Of a stretch of DNA of 64,000 nt, positions 1 through 8,072 are shown in pieces. A model generated the notes under the pieces. The model made no database searches. It had not been told where the DNA came from and saw nothing but the letters and a program-made list of their open reading frames with translations. The DNA is from Paenibacillus peoriae (GTDB lineage: Bacteria; Bacillota; Bacilli; Paenibacillales; Paenibacillaceae): NCBI RefSeq assembly GCF_022531965.1, contig NZ_CP092831.1, forward strand, positions 1,826,001 to 1,890,000, read 5' to 3'. Numbering within the stretch: position 1 is the first letter of the stretch; each line of letters begins with the position of its first letter. The translations under genes were made by a program, and so were the position numbers.

Positions 1-812
1 AGTAGCTCCTGCTTCGTCTGATACACACGATTGGAAATCATCGCGCTATACACGTCGGCAATAGCTGTTATGCTGGCAAAAGGATGAATTTCTTCCTTGA
101 ACAGACCATGGGGATATCCACTTCCATCTTCACGCTCATGATGCTGTAAGGCGACAATTGCAGAAATCTCATCGCTGGTTGAATTGCGAATAATATCATA
201 GCCATATAGCGAATGTTTCTTCATTTCATGAAATTCTTCAGGTGTCAGTTTATCCGGTTTGTTCAAAATTTCATCGGGTATCATGGACTTGCCTATATCA
301 TGTAAATATCCAGCTTTACCGGCGGCATATGCTTCTTCTTCCGTATACCCAAGCCATGTGGCAATGTAATATGACAGTACGCCTACTTGGAGAGAATGAT
401 TATAGGTATAGTGATCTCCCCGTTCCATAATTAACAGCAGAGATACGACATCTTTTTGACGAGCTAGCTCTGAAACGAGAGGGCCGAACAGCTCATCAAC
501 TCGATATTCATCAAATTTGCCAGTTGAGGAAGCTTCGAGAAACATACTTTCAAAGCCACTGATCGTCTGCTCCATGAGAGGAACGGCACGTTTGAGGGAC
601 TCGGGGGAAGCTGGAACATCGGGGGCAAAGTCAACCGGAATGCTCGCAGAACCGGCATCAATGTCGATATAATCGACACCGTGCATAATGAGCTTGGAAA
701 TATCGTCATGCTGTAGCTCGGTGCCCTGAACCATGACAGGCACACCGTGCCCATTGTATGTATCGGATTTGAGGCGATCTCCTGGCTTGGCATCGGTAAC
801 GTGTACTCTCAT
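1..812 (-). CDS. HD-GYP domain protein (3' end outside window)
   Basis: Partial gene running off the left edge. Translated from the ATG at 812 it begins MRVHVTDAKPGDRLKSD, and the frame stays open to base 1. The HD part carries YNHSLQVG, then GYLHDIGKSM (HD metal site) and ALQHHEREDGSGYPHG (HHE and GYP signature), so it belongs to the HD-GYP class of phosphodiesterases, whose known members hydrolyse cyclic di-GMP; that activity is inferred here. The N-terminal 100 residues resemble the domain that precedes HD-GYP in the gene at 2586. The start has a strong AAGGAGGT site just upstream. It is transcribed away from the yunD-like gene. The C-terminus cannot be judged. Confidence 0.85.
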   Translation of the reverse strand, partial: MRVHVTDAKPGDRLKSDTYNGHGVPVMVQGTELQHDDISKLIMHGVDYIDIDAGSASIPVDFAPDVPASPESLKRAVPLMEQTISGFESMFLEASSTGKFDEYRVDELFGPLVSELARQKDVVSLLLIMERGDHYTYNHSLQVGVLSYYIATWLGYTEEEAYAAGKAGYLHDIGKSMIPDEILNKPDKLTPEEFHEMKKHSLYGYDIIRNSTSDEISAIVALQHHEREDGSGYPHGLFKEEIHPFASITAIADVYSAMISNRVYQTKQEL

Positions 813-862
813 GCGCTAACCTCCTTATTGTCGTAAATTTGTCGAAAATACGAAACAAACTT

Positions 863-891
863 AATATATCAAGAATTATATGGGATGACAA
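863..891 (-). promoter_or_regulatory. candidate sigma-A promoter for the HD-GYP gene at 812
   Basis: On the minus strand TTGTCA (886-891) and TATATT (863-868) are separated by 17 bases, about 50 bases before the start codon. Matches are 5/6 and 5/6 to the consensus. The rest of the 813-1129 gap is AT-rich with no gene I can support. Confidence 0.45.
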
Positions 892-1078
892 CGACTAATT
901 TACTATTATTCCAAGCTGTAAAATAGGTCCCAGGAACCCAATTCCTATCAGATACCTACAGTAGATAACGTCAATACTTTTCACTATGTTTGTAATATGA
1001 GATTGCCCAGAGACTACAGCGAAGCTTAAGGACTATGTCTACCCATATGTACCATATTGCTAAATAACATGATATGCT

Positions 1079-1106
1079 TAAACATTAGAAGCTCCAAAGT
1101 CGATAT
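1079..1106 (+). promoter_or_regulatory. candidate sigma-D-like promoter before yunD
   Basis: TAAA (1079-1082) and GTCGATAT (1099-1106) are 16 bases apart, close to the Bacillus sigma-D pattern (TAAA, then GCCGATAT). It lies about 25 bases upstream of the yunD-like start. One mismatch in the -10. This is a motif match only. Confidence 0.3.
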
Positions 1107-1129
1107 ATAAAATATAGAGGAGGGCGGTT

Positions 1130-2584
1130 ATGGAGATGACGACTCGGCAAACGTTGACCATTTTGCATACCAATGATATTCATAGTCATTTTGGCAGTAT
1201 GCCTTCGATAGCCGCGATGATTAATGAACGAAGAGCTGCATTAGGGGATGCGCTACTTGTGCTTGACATAGGAGACCACATGGACCGGATGGCCCCCGAA
1301 ACGGAAGGAACGCTAGGTGGGGCAAATGTGGATGTGATGAATCTAACAGGATATGATGCCATTACGATCGGTAATAATGAGGGACTGACTTTTACCCCGG
1401 ATATGATTGAACAGGCATATGCGGGCATTCATTGTCCGGTCATATGTGGCAATATGACTGAGTGTGCCACAGGGATGAGTCCTGCGTGGATGAAGGAATC
1501 CCTTATTGTAGACAAAGCAGGAATCAAGGTCGGTTTACTTGGTGTGACGGCTCCTTTTGTAGAGTATTATCAATTGCTGGGCTGGGATGTGCTCAATCCG
1601 TTTGATGTGCTGGGGAAGCAGATCGCGGCACTGAGAAAGCAGGTTGATGTTTTGGTCGTGATGTCGCACCTGGGCCTACCTTCCGATAAAAAGTTAGCGT
1701 CGCAATTTCCTGAGATTGACGTTATCCTTGGAGGTCACACCCATCATGTGCTGGAGGAACCGCTTTGGATCGGGAAAACAGCTTTATGTGGGGCGGGTAA
1801 GTTCGGAACGCTGCTGGGTGAAGTGACGCTAAGTCGTAACAATAGCCTCGAACCGTTTCGAGTCACGTCAGGCGGTGTAGTTCCTGTGGATCTGACAATA
1901 CTGGACGAAAAAGTGGCATCGGCCATTGTGGTGCATCGCAGACAAGCAGAGCGCGCCATGGAGAGCACGATTGCTGTGACGGATCGGAAACTGGAGATCG
2001 CATATGATCAGGAATCCCCTTTCGGGAATATGCTGGCACAATCAGTGTCCCATTTTACAGGAACAGAAATTGCCCTCGTCAATGCGGGACAACTGCTCGG
2101 CCCATTACCTCAAGGGGATATCAGTAAAGGAATCCTGCATTCCTTATGCCCTTCACCGATTAATGCCTGTGTTATGAAGTTGCGGGGGAGCGATATTCGG
2201 TTGGCGCTGGAGCAGTCCTTGCTGCCTGAATTTGCGGACAAGCCTATGACGGGCTTTGGCTTCAGAGGCAAAGTGCTTGGTACGATGTGTGTGGAAGGCT
2301 TGGCTATTCAGTATGACCCTGGCCGTGCTCCTTATGAAAAAGTAACGGACATTCGTGTAGCAGGTCAACCTTTGGAAGAGCATGAGGAATACACAGTGGG
2401 CACGTTGGATATGTTCACTTTCAAAGCAGGTTATGAGGTGCTTGCGAACGGAACAGATCTCCGATTTATGCTTCCAGAATTTTTACGGGATTTGATTGAA
2501 ATGGAGTTGAAGCGTCCGGGCGCGATGGAAGAATGTTTTGCAGCTAGGTGGCTTCAGGTATCAAAACAATCGGGAGAGGATTAA
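1130..2584 (+). CDS. yunD: YunD-like bifunctional metallophosphatase/5'-nucleotidase
   Basis: 484 residues. The N-terminal calcineurin-type metallophosphatase domain shows LHTNDIHSHF (residues 12-21), DIGDHMD (46-52), GNNE (about 83-86), SHLG (about 178) and GGHTHH (about 200), the ordered metal ligands of 5'-nucleotidases and UDP-sugar hydrolases. The C-terminal half (from about 260) fits the 5'-nucleotidase C-terminal substrate domain (NAGQLLGPLPQGDI). There is no signal peptide, unlike secreted 5'-nucleotidases, so it should act in the cytoplasm, as expected for B. subtilis YunD. Start ATG 1130 follows GGAGGGCGG; a second ATG lies at 1136. The GNNE in place of the usual GNHE is visible; I believe it is a subfamily trait. 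It directly abuts the HD-GYP gene that follows. Confidence 0.85.
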   Translation: MEMTTRQTLTILHTNDIHSHFGSMPSIAAMINERRAALGDALLVLDIGDHMDRMAPETEGTLGGANVDVMNLTGYDAITIGNNEGLTFTPDMIEQAYAGIHCPVICGNMTECATGMSPAWMKESLIVDKAGIKVGLLGVTAPFVEYYQLLGWDVLNPFDVLGKQIAALRKQVDVLVVMSHLGLPSDKKLASQFPEIDVILGGHTHHVLEEPLWIGKTALCGAGKFGTLLGEVTLSRNNSLEPFRVTSGGVVPVDLTILDEKVASAIVVHRRQAERAMESTIAVTDRKLEIAYDQESPFGNMLAQSVSHFTGTEIALVNAGQLLGPLPQGDISKGILHSLCPSPINACVMKLRGSDIRLALEQSLLPEFADKPMTGFGFRGKVLGTMCVEGLAIQYDPGRAPYEKVTDIRVAGQPLEEHEEYTVGTLDMFTFKAGYEVLANGTDLRFMLPEFLRDLIEMELKRPGAMEECFAARWLQVSKQSGED

Positions 2585-2585
2585 G

Positions 2586-3698
2586 CTGCGACTGGTACCT
2601 GTTACATTATTGAGAGCCGGCATGAAGCTGGGCAAAAAAATATACAATGAAAATGGAATGGTGCTGCTCTCGGAAGGTGTTGAGCTTACTTCGCGATTGA
2701 TTGAACGTCTAGGCCAAGTCGGTATTGGATATGTATACATTGAGGATGCTGTGACAGAAGATATCGTCATTCCTGAGATGATCCATGAACAGACAAGGGC
2801 GGCGGCGCTACAGGAAATCAAAAAGCAATTTCAAGGGTTGTCATCCTACTCCGTAGATCATAAGCACAAATATTTTGGCAAGTCATTTTATAAGGTGATG
2901 GAATCTATTCTGGACGATATTGGAGGCCGGCAGGACGCCGTCATTATGTTGATGGATATTGGGGCCGCAGATCAGGATTTGTATCATCATTCTTTGAACG
3001 TATGTCTATATTCACTTGTACTGGGAATTTCCAACGGCTACGATAACAATCAGCTGATGGAGTTGGGAATAGGTTCACTACTGCACGATATCGGTAAAAT
3101 GAAAATTTCACCTCAAGTACTCTATAAGCCGGGTAAATTGACCGAAGAGGAATATGAGCATATGAAAACACACACGGTGATCGGCTACAAGCTGCTTAAA
3201 GACGAACCTGGAATTCCCTTGTTGTCGGCTCATTGTGCATTACAGCATCATGAGCGTATTGACGGCAGCGGATACCCACACGGTTGGAAAAAGGACCAGA
3301 TCCACGAATATGCGAAATGGATCGGCCTGGCAGACTCGTACGACGCAATGACAGCAAGTCGGATATATAAGCAGGCTTTGTTGCCTTATGAGGCGATGGA
3401 AGTGCTGTACGCCGGGGCAGGAACGTTATATGAGCAGCGAATGCTAGAAGCCTTTCGTGACTGTGTGGCTATTTACCCCTTGGGACTCTCTGTGGTGCTC
3501 AACACGGGGGAAGAGGGGGTCGTGGTGCGTATACATTCCAAAATCCCGCAAAGACCCGTCATTCGCATTGTAAGGGACCGGGATGGGCAGGAAGTGAAAG
3601 CACCTTATGATGTGGATTTGTCCATATCCCTCTCGGTTATGATTACAAATACATTGGGTGCTACTGTGGCCCCTTTCGGAGGAGTACACGTAGATTAG
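2586..3698 (+). CDS. HD-GYP domain protein, probable CTG start
   Basis: About 370 residues. An N-terminal segment of about 100 residues (LVPVTLLRAGMKLGKKIYNENG) is typical of Paenibacillus HD-GYP proteins. The HD-GYP domain follows with DLYHHSLNVCLYS, LLHDIGKMKI and QHHERIDGSGYPHG, so metal and GYP motifs are intact; a cyclic di-GMP phosphodiesterase is likely. Start choice: the frame has an ATG at 2538 inside yunD with no ribosome site, while GGGAGAGG (2572-2579) lies 6 bases before a CTG at 2586 that would give MRLVPVT, the usual family start. A TTG (2610) and an ATG (2622) are later alternatives. It overlaps the yunD stop region and is probably cotranscribed with it. A C-terminal extension of about 60 residues follows the HD-GYP core. 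Confidence 0.8.
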   Translation: MRLVPVTLLRAGMKLGKKIYNENGMVLLSEGVELTSRLIERLGQVGIGYVYIEDAVTEDIVIPEMIHEQTRAAALQEIKKQFQGLSSYSVDHKHKYFGKSFYKVMESILDDIGGRQDAVIMLMDIGAADQDLYHHSLNVCLYSLVLGISNGYDNNQLMELGIGSLLHDIGKMKISPQVLYKPGKLTEEEYEHMKTHTVIGYKLLKDEPGIPLLSAHCALQHHERIDGSGYPHGWKKDQIHEYAKWIGLADSYDAMTASRIYKQALLPYEAMEVLYAGAGTLYEQRMLEAFRDCVAIYPLGLSVVLNTGEEGVVVRIHSKIPQRPVIRIVRDRDGQEVKAPYDVDLSISLSVMITNTLGATVAPFGGVHVD

Positions 3699-3701
3699 CA
3701 G

Positions 3702-3740
3702 ATGATGTGGAAGAAAGCATGCAGACACTTTACACATCAT
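3702..3740. repeat. inverted repeat ATGATGTG / CACATCAT
   Basis: Perfect 8-base arms at 3702-3709 and 3733-3740, between the HD-GYP stop and the yfkAB start, followed by an AT-rich stretch (TATGATAAT) that could be a -10. There is no T-run, so an operator or weak hairpin is more likely than a terminator. Confidence 0.3.
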
Positions 3741-3795
3741 GATATGATAATTATACGTCTTTTGAGGTTAATAACAGAAATAAGGTGAAAACATA

Positions 3796-4926
3796 ATGAC
3801 AGTTCTACAAAATAACACGCTACCCCAAATATCGCCAACCTATGATCCGTGGGACCCGATTGTCTCATTGCGTACACATGGTCGTCATTTGCTTACGAGT
3901 GTGGAAATGACCGTAACGCATCTGTGTAATATGCGCTGTGAGCATTGCGCTGTTGGCGACATGCTGGTTATGAAGGAGGCCCCTTTCCTTCCGTTAGACC
4001 TAATGCTGAAGCGTCTGGATGAAGTCGAGCATCTGGAGACCATCAGTATTACAGGCGGGGAACCTGCTTTGCTCGATAAAACAGTGGATGAAGTGATCGT
4101 TCCACTGTTGAAATACGCCAAAGAGCGCGGTATTCGCTCGCAAATCAACTCCAATCTGACGTTAGATATTCGCAGATATGAGAAGATGCTTCCTTATCTA
4201 GATGTGATGCATATTTCGTTTAACTATTTGAATGCGGACGATTTTTATGAAGTGGGTTTTGCAAATACAGGCCGGCCGACCCCACGTGCGGGTGCTGTTC
4301 GCCTGTATGAAAAAATGATCGAGAATGCCTGCAGATTAAGTGAAATGGGAATGTTCATTTCAGCTGAATCCATGATTAATTATCGGACACACACGAAGCT
4401 GGAGGGCATTCATCAGTTGATCAAAGAAATGGGATGCCGACGGCATGAGGTTCATCCAATGTATGCGTCAAATTTTGCCTCTGCTTTGCCTGTGCTTTCA
4501 CTCGACGACATGCGGAACTCTATCCATAAGCTGCTGGATGTACGTAATCAGGACATGTGGATGTTGTTTGGCACATTACCGTTCTTTGCTTGTTCGGACC
4601 GGGAAGAAGATCGCAAACTGCTTCGCCGCTTGTGTCAGGAACCGAATATTACGGTGCGTAATGATCCAGACGGAAGAAACCGTGTGAATGTGAATATGTT
4701 CACGGGTAGCGTGTATGTGACGGATTTTGCAGACATTCCGGCTTTCGGCAACATTCAGGAAGACAGTCTGGACGATATTTTTGGTGAATGGCTGAATGAG
4801 CATCCGTTGAATCAGACTGTGAACTGTCATTGTGATGCCGCTGCCTGTTGTGGACCGAACCTGCTCGTAGCGGATATGTACTACAAAGGAATAGACTTTA
4901 AATCAAGAAAAGCATTACAACTATAG
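3796..4926 (+). CDS. yfkAB: YfkAB-type radical SAM protein
   Basis: 376 residues. The radical SAM cluster motif CNMRCEHC (C44, C48, C51) is followed by the ITGGEPALL motif (GGE) at about 95. Near the C-terminus the sequence NCHCDAAACCG holds a CxCxxxxC cysteine pattern, which is the hallmark of the YfkAB family and probably binds a second Fe-S cluster. The substrate is unknown in this family. The ATG at 3796 follows a modest AAGGTG site. It stands alone between the HD-GYP gene and the CNNM gene, which starts 17 bases after its stop and may be cotranscribed. In B. subtilis the same protein was once annotated as two genes; here it is one intact frame. Confidence 0.85.
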   Translation: MTVLQNNTLPQISPTYDPWDPIVSLRTHGRHLLTSVEMTVTHLCNMRCEHCAVGDMLVMKEAPFLPLDLMLKRLDEVEHLETISITGGEPALLDKTVDEVIVPLLKYAKERGIRSQINSNLTLDIRRYEKMLPYLDVMHISFNYLNADDFYEVGFANTGRPTPRAGAVRLYEKMIENACRLSEMGMFISAESMINYRTHTKLEGIHQLIKEMGCRRHEVHPMYASNFASALPVLSLDDMRNSIHKLLDVRNQDMWMLFGTLPFFACSDREEDRKLLRRLCQEPNITVRNDPDGRNRVNVNMFTGSVYVTDFADIPAFGNIQEDSLDDIFGEWLNEHPLNQTVNCHCDAAACCGPNLLVADMYYKGIDFKSRKALQL

Positions 4927-4942
4927 AAATGGGGAGTTCGTA

Positions 4943-6292
4943 TTGGATGGTCATACCGAGTTTCATTGGGGATTGCTAGCTGTGAATCTCCTCTTGGTAC
5001 TGCTGCTTGTCTTTCTAAATGGTGTATTTGTGGCCGCAGAATTTTCGTTGGTCAAAATGCGCCAATCCCGATTGACGCAGCTCCAAAGCGAGGGTCATCG
5101 CCTGGCAGGCTATGCGCTGAAGGTGAACCAAAGGTTGGATGCTTATCTGTCCGCCACCCAATTGGGCATTACGCTGGCTTCATTGGGTTTGGGTTGGATT
5201 GGAGAGCCAGCAATATCCGGCTACCTGATAGAGCCACTCATGCACAAACTCGGTGTAACTGACGGCACCCTGATTACAACGATATCCGTTGTCGTCGGAT
5301 TTTGCGTAATTACCTTTTTGCATATTGTATTGGGGGAATTGGCTCCCAAGTCTTTAGCGATTCAGAAGACTGAAGGTGTGGCGTTGTTTTTATCGGCGCC
5401 TTTGCTGCTTTTTTATAAGGTCTTTCTACCTGTGATCTGGGTATTGAATGCTGCGGCAAACTTGCTGTTGCGTGCATTCGGGATTCAGCCGGCGAGTGAA
5501 GCCGAAGCGGCTCATTCGGAGGAAGAGATTCGTATATTGATGAATCAGAGCGCCAAAAGCGGTGTGATTGATAAGGACGAAATTAAGCTGATGGATAATA
5601 TTTTTGATTTTTCCGACTTGCTTGCACGTGAAATCATGCTGCCGCGTACAGATATGGATTGTTTGTATACGAATTTGTCGTTTAAGGAAAATCTCAAGAT
5701 TATCAGCGAGACCAAGCATTCCCGCTACCCGGTAGCGGTTGAGGATAAAGACCAGATTATCGGTTTTGTCCATATCACGGATCTTCTGCTAGCTGAGCAG
5801 GGGGAACAACTGGATCTGGCTTCGGTGGTACGTCCTATTTTGAATGTGCCGGAGTCTATGGAAGTGAGTCACGTGCTACGCCTTATGCAGAAAAAACATT
5901 CCCAAATGACTCTCGTGGTAGATGAATACGGCGGAACGGCCGGGCTGCTGACAGCGGAGGAAATTTTGGAGGAAATCGTCGGGGATCTCTATGATGAGTT
6001 TGAGGATGAACGCCCAAGCGTGGAAATCAAGGAGAACTTCATCTCTGTGGACGGTCGTATGCTCATTGAGGATGTCAATGATTTGACTGGAGTAAACATT
6101 GAAGACGACGAGGTGGATTCCATCGGAGGATGGCTGTTCAAGGAATTGGAAGGCATTCCGGTGAAAGGGAAGAAAATTGAGTTTTATAACCTTACCTTCG
6201 AGGTGGAGGAAGCAACAAGGCTTCGCATAATGAGAGTGAAGATTCACCGCAAGCCTGAGCCTGTGATTGAAGATGAGCTTTCTACCGATTGA
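4943..6292 (+). CDS. CNNM/CorC-family membrane protein with CBS pair (HlyC/TlyC-like)
   Basis: 449 residues. The N-terminal DUF21/CNNM domain has about four hydrophobic segments (around 10-35, 60-85, 95-120, 130-155) with the conserved AAEFSLVKMRQSRL and TLASLGLGWIGEPA. A CBS pair spans about 205-335 (LPRTDMDCL ... VVDEYGGTAGLLTAEEILEEIVGDL), and the C-terminal CorC/HlyC transporter-associated domain spans about 350-435. The family is tied to magnesium and divalent cation export. Start TTG 4943 is chosen because GGGGAG lies 7 bases upstream; no ATG start would keep the first membrane segment. It is probably cotranscribed with yfkAB and ends at a strong terminator. Several Bacillus paralogues exist, so no symbol is given. 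Confidence 0.85.
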   Translation: MDGHTEFHWGLLAVNLLLVLLLVFLNGVFVAAEFSLVKMRQSRLTQLQSEGHRLAGYALKVNQRLDAYLSATQLGITLASLGLGWIGEPAISGYLIEPLMHKLGVTDGTLITTISVVVGFCVITFLHIVLGELAPKSLAIQKTEGVALFLSAPLLLFYKVFLPVIWVLNAAANLLLRAFGIQPASEAEAAHSEEEIRILMNQSAKSGVIDKDEIKLMDNIFDFSDLLAREIMLPRTDMDCLYTNLSFKENLKIISETKHSRYPVAVEDKDQIIGFVHITDLLLAEQGEQLDLASVVRPILNVPESMEVSHVLRLMQKKHSQMTLVVDEYGGTAGLLTAEEILEEIVGDLYDEFEDERPSVEIKENFISVDGRMLIEDVNDLTGVNIEDDEVDSIGGWLFKELEGIPVKGKKIEFYNLTFEVEEATRLRIMRVKIHRKPEPVIEDELSTD

Positions 6293-6357
6293 GTCCTGAT
6301 CCACAGAGATAGGTAAGATCAGTTCAGGTATGTAAGTTATTATAGTGTGCTGAAGCA

Positions 6358-6401
6358 AGAACCTTTAGATCCACGTTACCGTGGTTTTAAAGGTTCTTTT
6401 T
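6358..6401 (+). terminator. rho-independent terminator after the CNNM gene
   Basis: AGAACCTTTA (6358-6367) pairs perfectly with TAAAGGTTCT (6388-6397), with an inner CCACG/CGTGG stem, followed by TTTTT. It ends the yfkAB-CNNM unit. The rest of the gap to 6532 is T-rich, with no convincing sporulation promoter: only CATATGTT at 6482-6489 recalls a sigma-E -10, and no -35 fits. Confidence 0.85.
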
Positions 6402-6532
6402 GATTAGAAACAGTTTTATAGTTATTTTTTTTGAACAATTATTTTTATCTGTGATTTTTTGTTCGAGACTTGGGCGATGCGGCATATGTTGAATAGTAAA
6501 GCAGATGGATCAACCAAAGGAGGTCCCGGCCC

Positions 6533-6757
6533 GTGAAATTTCCACAGCAAGGTGAGTATGCCCCGTTTGTCGGCCCGTTCGATCCGTGTCCGCCCGTTCT
6601 GTGCAAGACTTATGTGCTTCCGCCAAACTTGTTTGTGCAATTTCAGCCCCCTGGTCTACCGCAATTCAGTCCAGATGAGGCGCTGACGAAGGGAACGCTA
6701 TGGCCTTTGCTTTACAGCCCTTATGAGCCTAGAAGAAACCAGGGGGGAGGCGAATAG
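6533..6757 (+). CDS. cotJA: spore coat associated protein CotJA
   Basis: 74 residues, rich in Pro with PFDPCPPVLCKTYVLPPNLFVQFQPPGLPQFSP, matching the small CotJA family. The start is GTG at 6533 behind a near-perfect AAAGGAGG. It heads the cotJABC operon: the cotJB start follows its stop after one base. In B. subtilis CotJ proteins assemble into the inner coat under sigma-E in the mother cell. The function of CotJA itself is unknown; it is the small partner required for CotJC deposition in B. subtilis. Confidence 0.85.
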   Translation: MKFPQQGEYAPFVGPFDPCPPVLCKTYVLPPNLFVQFQPPGLPQFSPDEALTKGTLWPLLYSPYEPRRNQGGGE

Positions 6758-6758
6758 A

Positions 6759-7208
6759 ATGGAGAATCCAAATCAGGGTCAGTCCCCATTCCAATTCCAG
6801 CAGCAAAATCAGCATGAGAGTGGACAGCAACAGCCGAATCCATATCAAAGCCCTTATTCAAATCCGTATCCATACCAGAACCAGTATCAGAACCAAACTC
6901 AGGGCTATAGTCAAGCCGGAAACCCGACCCAAGGCTGCACGCCCCAAACCAAGCCGGGGGATGCCCAGTTTTATGCGTTGCTGGAGAAGCTCCAAGCGGT
7001 GGATTTTGTGTTGGTGGAGCTGAATTTGTATCTGAATACGCACCCAGATGATTTACAGGCCATCGAGCAGTTCAATAAGCTGACGCAGGAAAGAACGGCG
7101 ATTGCTAACGAGTATCAGATGCTATATGGGCCTTTACAAAATTTTGGTCGTGCCTATTCCAAGTATCCTTGGGAGTGGAGTCAATCCCCTTGGCCGTGGC
7201 AGGTCTAG
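6759..7208 (+). CDS. cotJB: CotJB with Q/N/P/Y-rich N-terminal extension
   Basis: 149 residues from the ATG at 6759, chosen because AGGGGGGAGG lies just upstream; an ATG at 6723 is inside cotJA and lacks a site. The C-terminal 85 residues (FYALLEKLQAVDFVLVELNLYLNTHPDD ... YPWEWSQSPWPWQV) are a normal CotJB domain. The first 65 residues are extra: a low-complexity stretch of Gln, Asn, Pro, Ser and Tyr with repeated NPYPYQN/QYQNQ units. CotJB proteins are usually near 85-90 residues, so this nearly doubles the size. A coat assembly or adhesive role for the tail is my inference. Part of cotJABC. Confidence 0.85.
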   Translation: MENPNQGQSPFQFQQQNQHESGQQQPNPYQSPYSNPYPYQNQYQNQTQGYSQAGNPTQGCTPQTKPGDAQFYALLEKLQAVDFVLVELNLYLNTHPDDLQAIEQFNKLTQERTAIANEYQMLYGPLQNFGRAYSKYPWEWSQSPWPWQV

Positions 7209-7253
7209 GCAGGTACAACCTTTTAACAACCTTTTATAAAGGAGGGGACATGA

Positions 7254-7823
7254 ATGTGGGTATATGAGAAGAAATTGCAATATCCCGTACGTGTCAGCAA
7301 ATGTGATCCTCATATGGCCAAACTGCTTATGGAGCAGTATGGTGGAGCGGATGGCGAGCTGGCAGCGGCATTGCGCTATTTGAATCAGCGATATACGATT
7401 CCCGATAAGGTGATTGGTGTACTGAACGACATAGGCACGGAGGAATTTGCGCATCTCGAGATGATTGCGACTATGATTTATAAGCTGACCAAGGATGCGA
7501 GCGTGGAGCAAATGAAGGCTGCCGGTCTGGGTGAATATTATGCGGCACACGACCATGCGCTATATTATCAAAACGCTGCTGGAGTTCCTTTTACAGCGGC
7601 TTATATTCAAGCCAAAGGCGATCCTATTGCTGATCTATATGAGGACATAGCGGCAGAGGAAAAGGCTCGAGCTACATATCAGTGGCTGATTGATCTGACA
7701 GACGATGTGGATTTGCAAGATAGTCTGAAGTTTCTACGTGAACGTGAAATAATCCATTCGCTCCGTTTCCGTGAGTCAGTGGAAATTTTGAAGGGGGAAA
7801 GAGACCGGAAGAAAGTGTTCTGA
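7254..7823 (+). CDS. cotJC: CotJC, manganese-catalase-family coat protein
   Basis: 189 residues, the usual CotJC length, intact. The ferritin-like four-helix fold is suggested by the paired ligand motifs: EQYGG...ELAAALRYLNQ, GTEEFAHLEM (E-x-x-H), AAEEKARATYQ and EIIHSLRFRE (E/H). These match the dimanganese ligands of Mn catalases, so peroxide removal in the coat is plausible though inferred. The ATG at 7254 follows AAAGGAGGGG. Last gene of the cotJ operon, 45 bases after cotJB; a terminator follows at 7840. Confidence 0.9.
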   Translation: MWVYEKKLQYPVRVSKCDPHMAKLLMEQYGGADGELAAALRYLNQRYTIPDKVIGVLNDIGTEEFAHLEMIATMIYKLTKDASVEQMKAAGLGEYYAAHDHALYYQNAAGVPFTAAYIQAKGDPIADLYEDIAAEEKARATYQWLIDLTDDVDLQDSLKFLREREIIHSLRFRESVEILKGERDRKKVF

Positions 7824-7839
7824 TAAAATGATATACGAG

Positions 7840-7880
7840 GTCTCTTGGTGAGCTTAAGCTTGCAGGAGACTTTTTTTCTT
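7840..7880 (+). terminator. terminator after cotJC
   Basis: GTCTC...TTG and CAGGAGAC form a long imperfect stem (7840-7870) followed by seven T residues. It closes the cotJABC unit. Confidence 0.65.
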
Positions 7881-7954
7881 TTGAAGTAATCTAAGCTAAT
7901 GAAATGGTCCTTCCCGAGGAGCAGCAATGGGCATTTATATATAAGAGGGGGTAA

Positions 7955-8062
7955 AAATAAAAGCCCCGAAAAATTGCAGGCTGTCCGCCGGGTATCGTGC
8001 CGAGCACATATCGGCATGATGACTAAGGTCGGCTACATTGAACGACCTTTCCCCGGCGCGTC
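7955..8062. ncRNA. unassigned structured element (three-way junction candidate)
   Basis: On the plus strand CGCCGGG (7986-7992) can pair with CCCGGCG (8052-8058). This encloses two perfect hairpins: GTGCCGA/TCGGCAT near 7998-8017, and AAGGTCG/CGACCTT near 8025-8049. On the minus strand the element follows the stop of the glycosyltransferase gene at 8073. It is then followed by a short stem (AGCC/GGCT) and TTTTATTTTT, so it may be the structured 3' end of that mRNA or an independent RNA. I match it to no riboswitch or small RNA family I can recall. Structure is by eye only. Confidence 0.4.
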
Positions 8063-8072
8063 TTTCTCATCC

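Noticed and set aside
5876-6358. 160-codon minus-strand frame opposite the CNNM gene
   Set aside because: Antisense shadow of a well-supported membrane protein; unnatural composition and no ribosome site.
7134-7556. Minus-strand frame across cotJB-cotJC
   Set aside because: Lies opposite two well-supported coat genes and has no start signal or motif.
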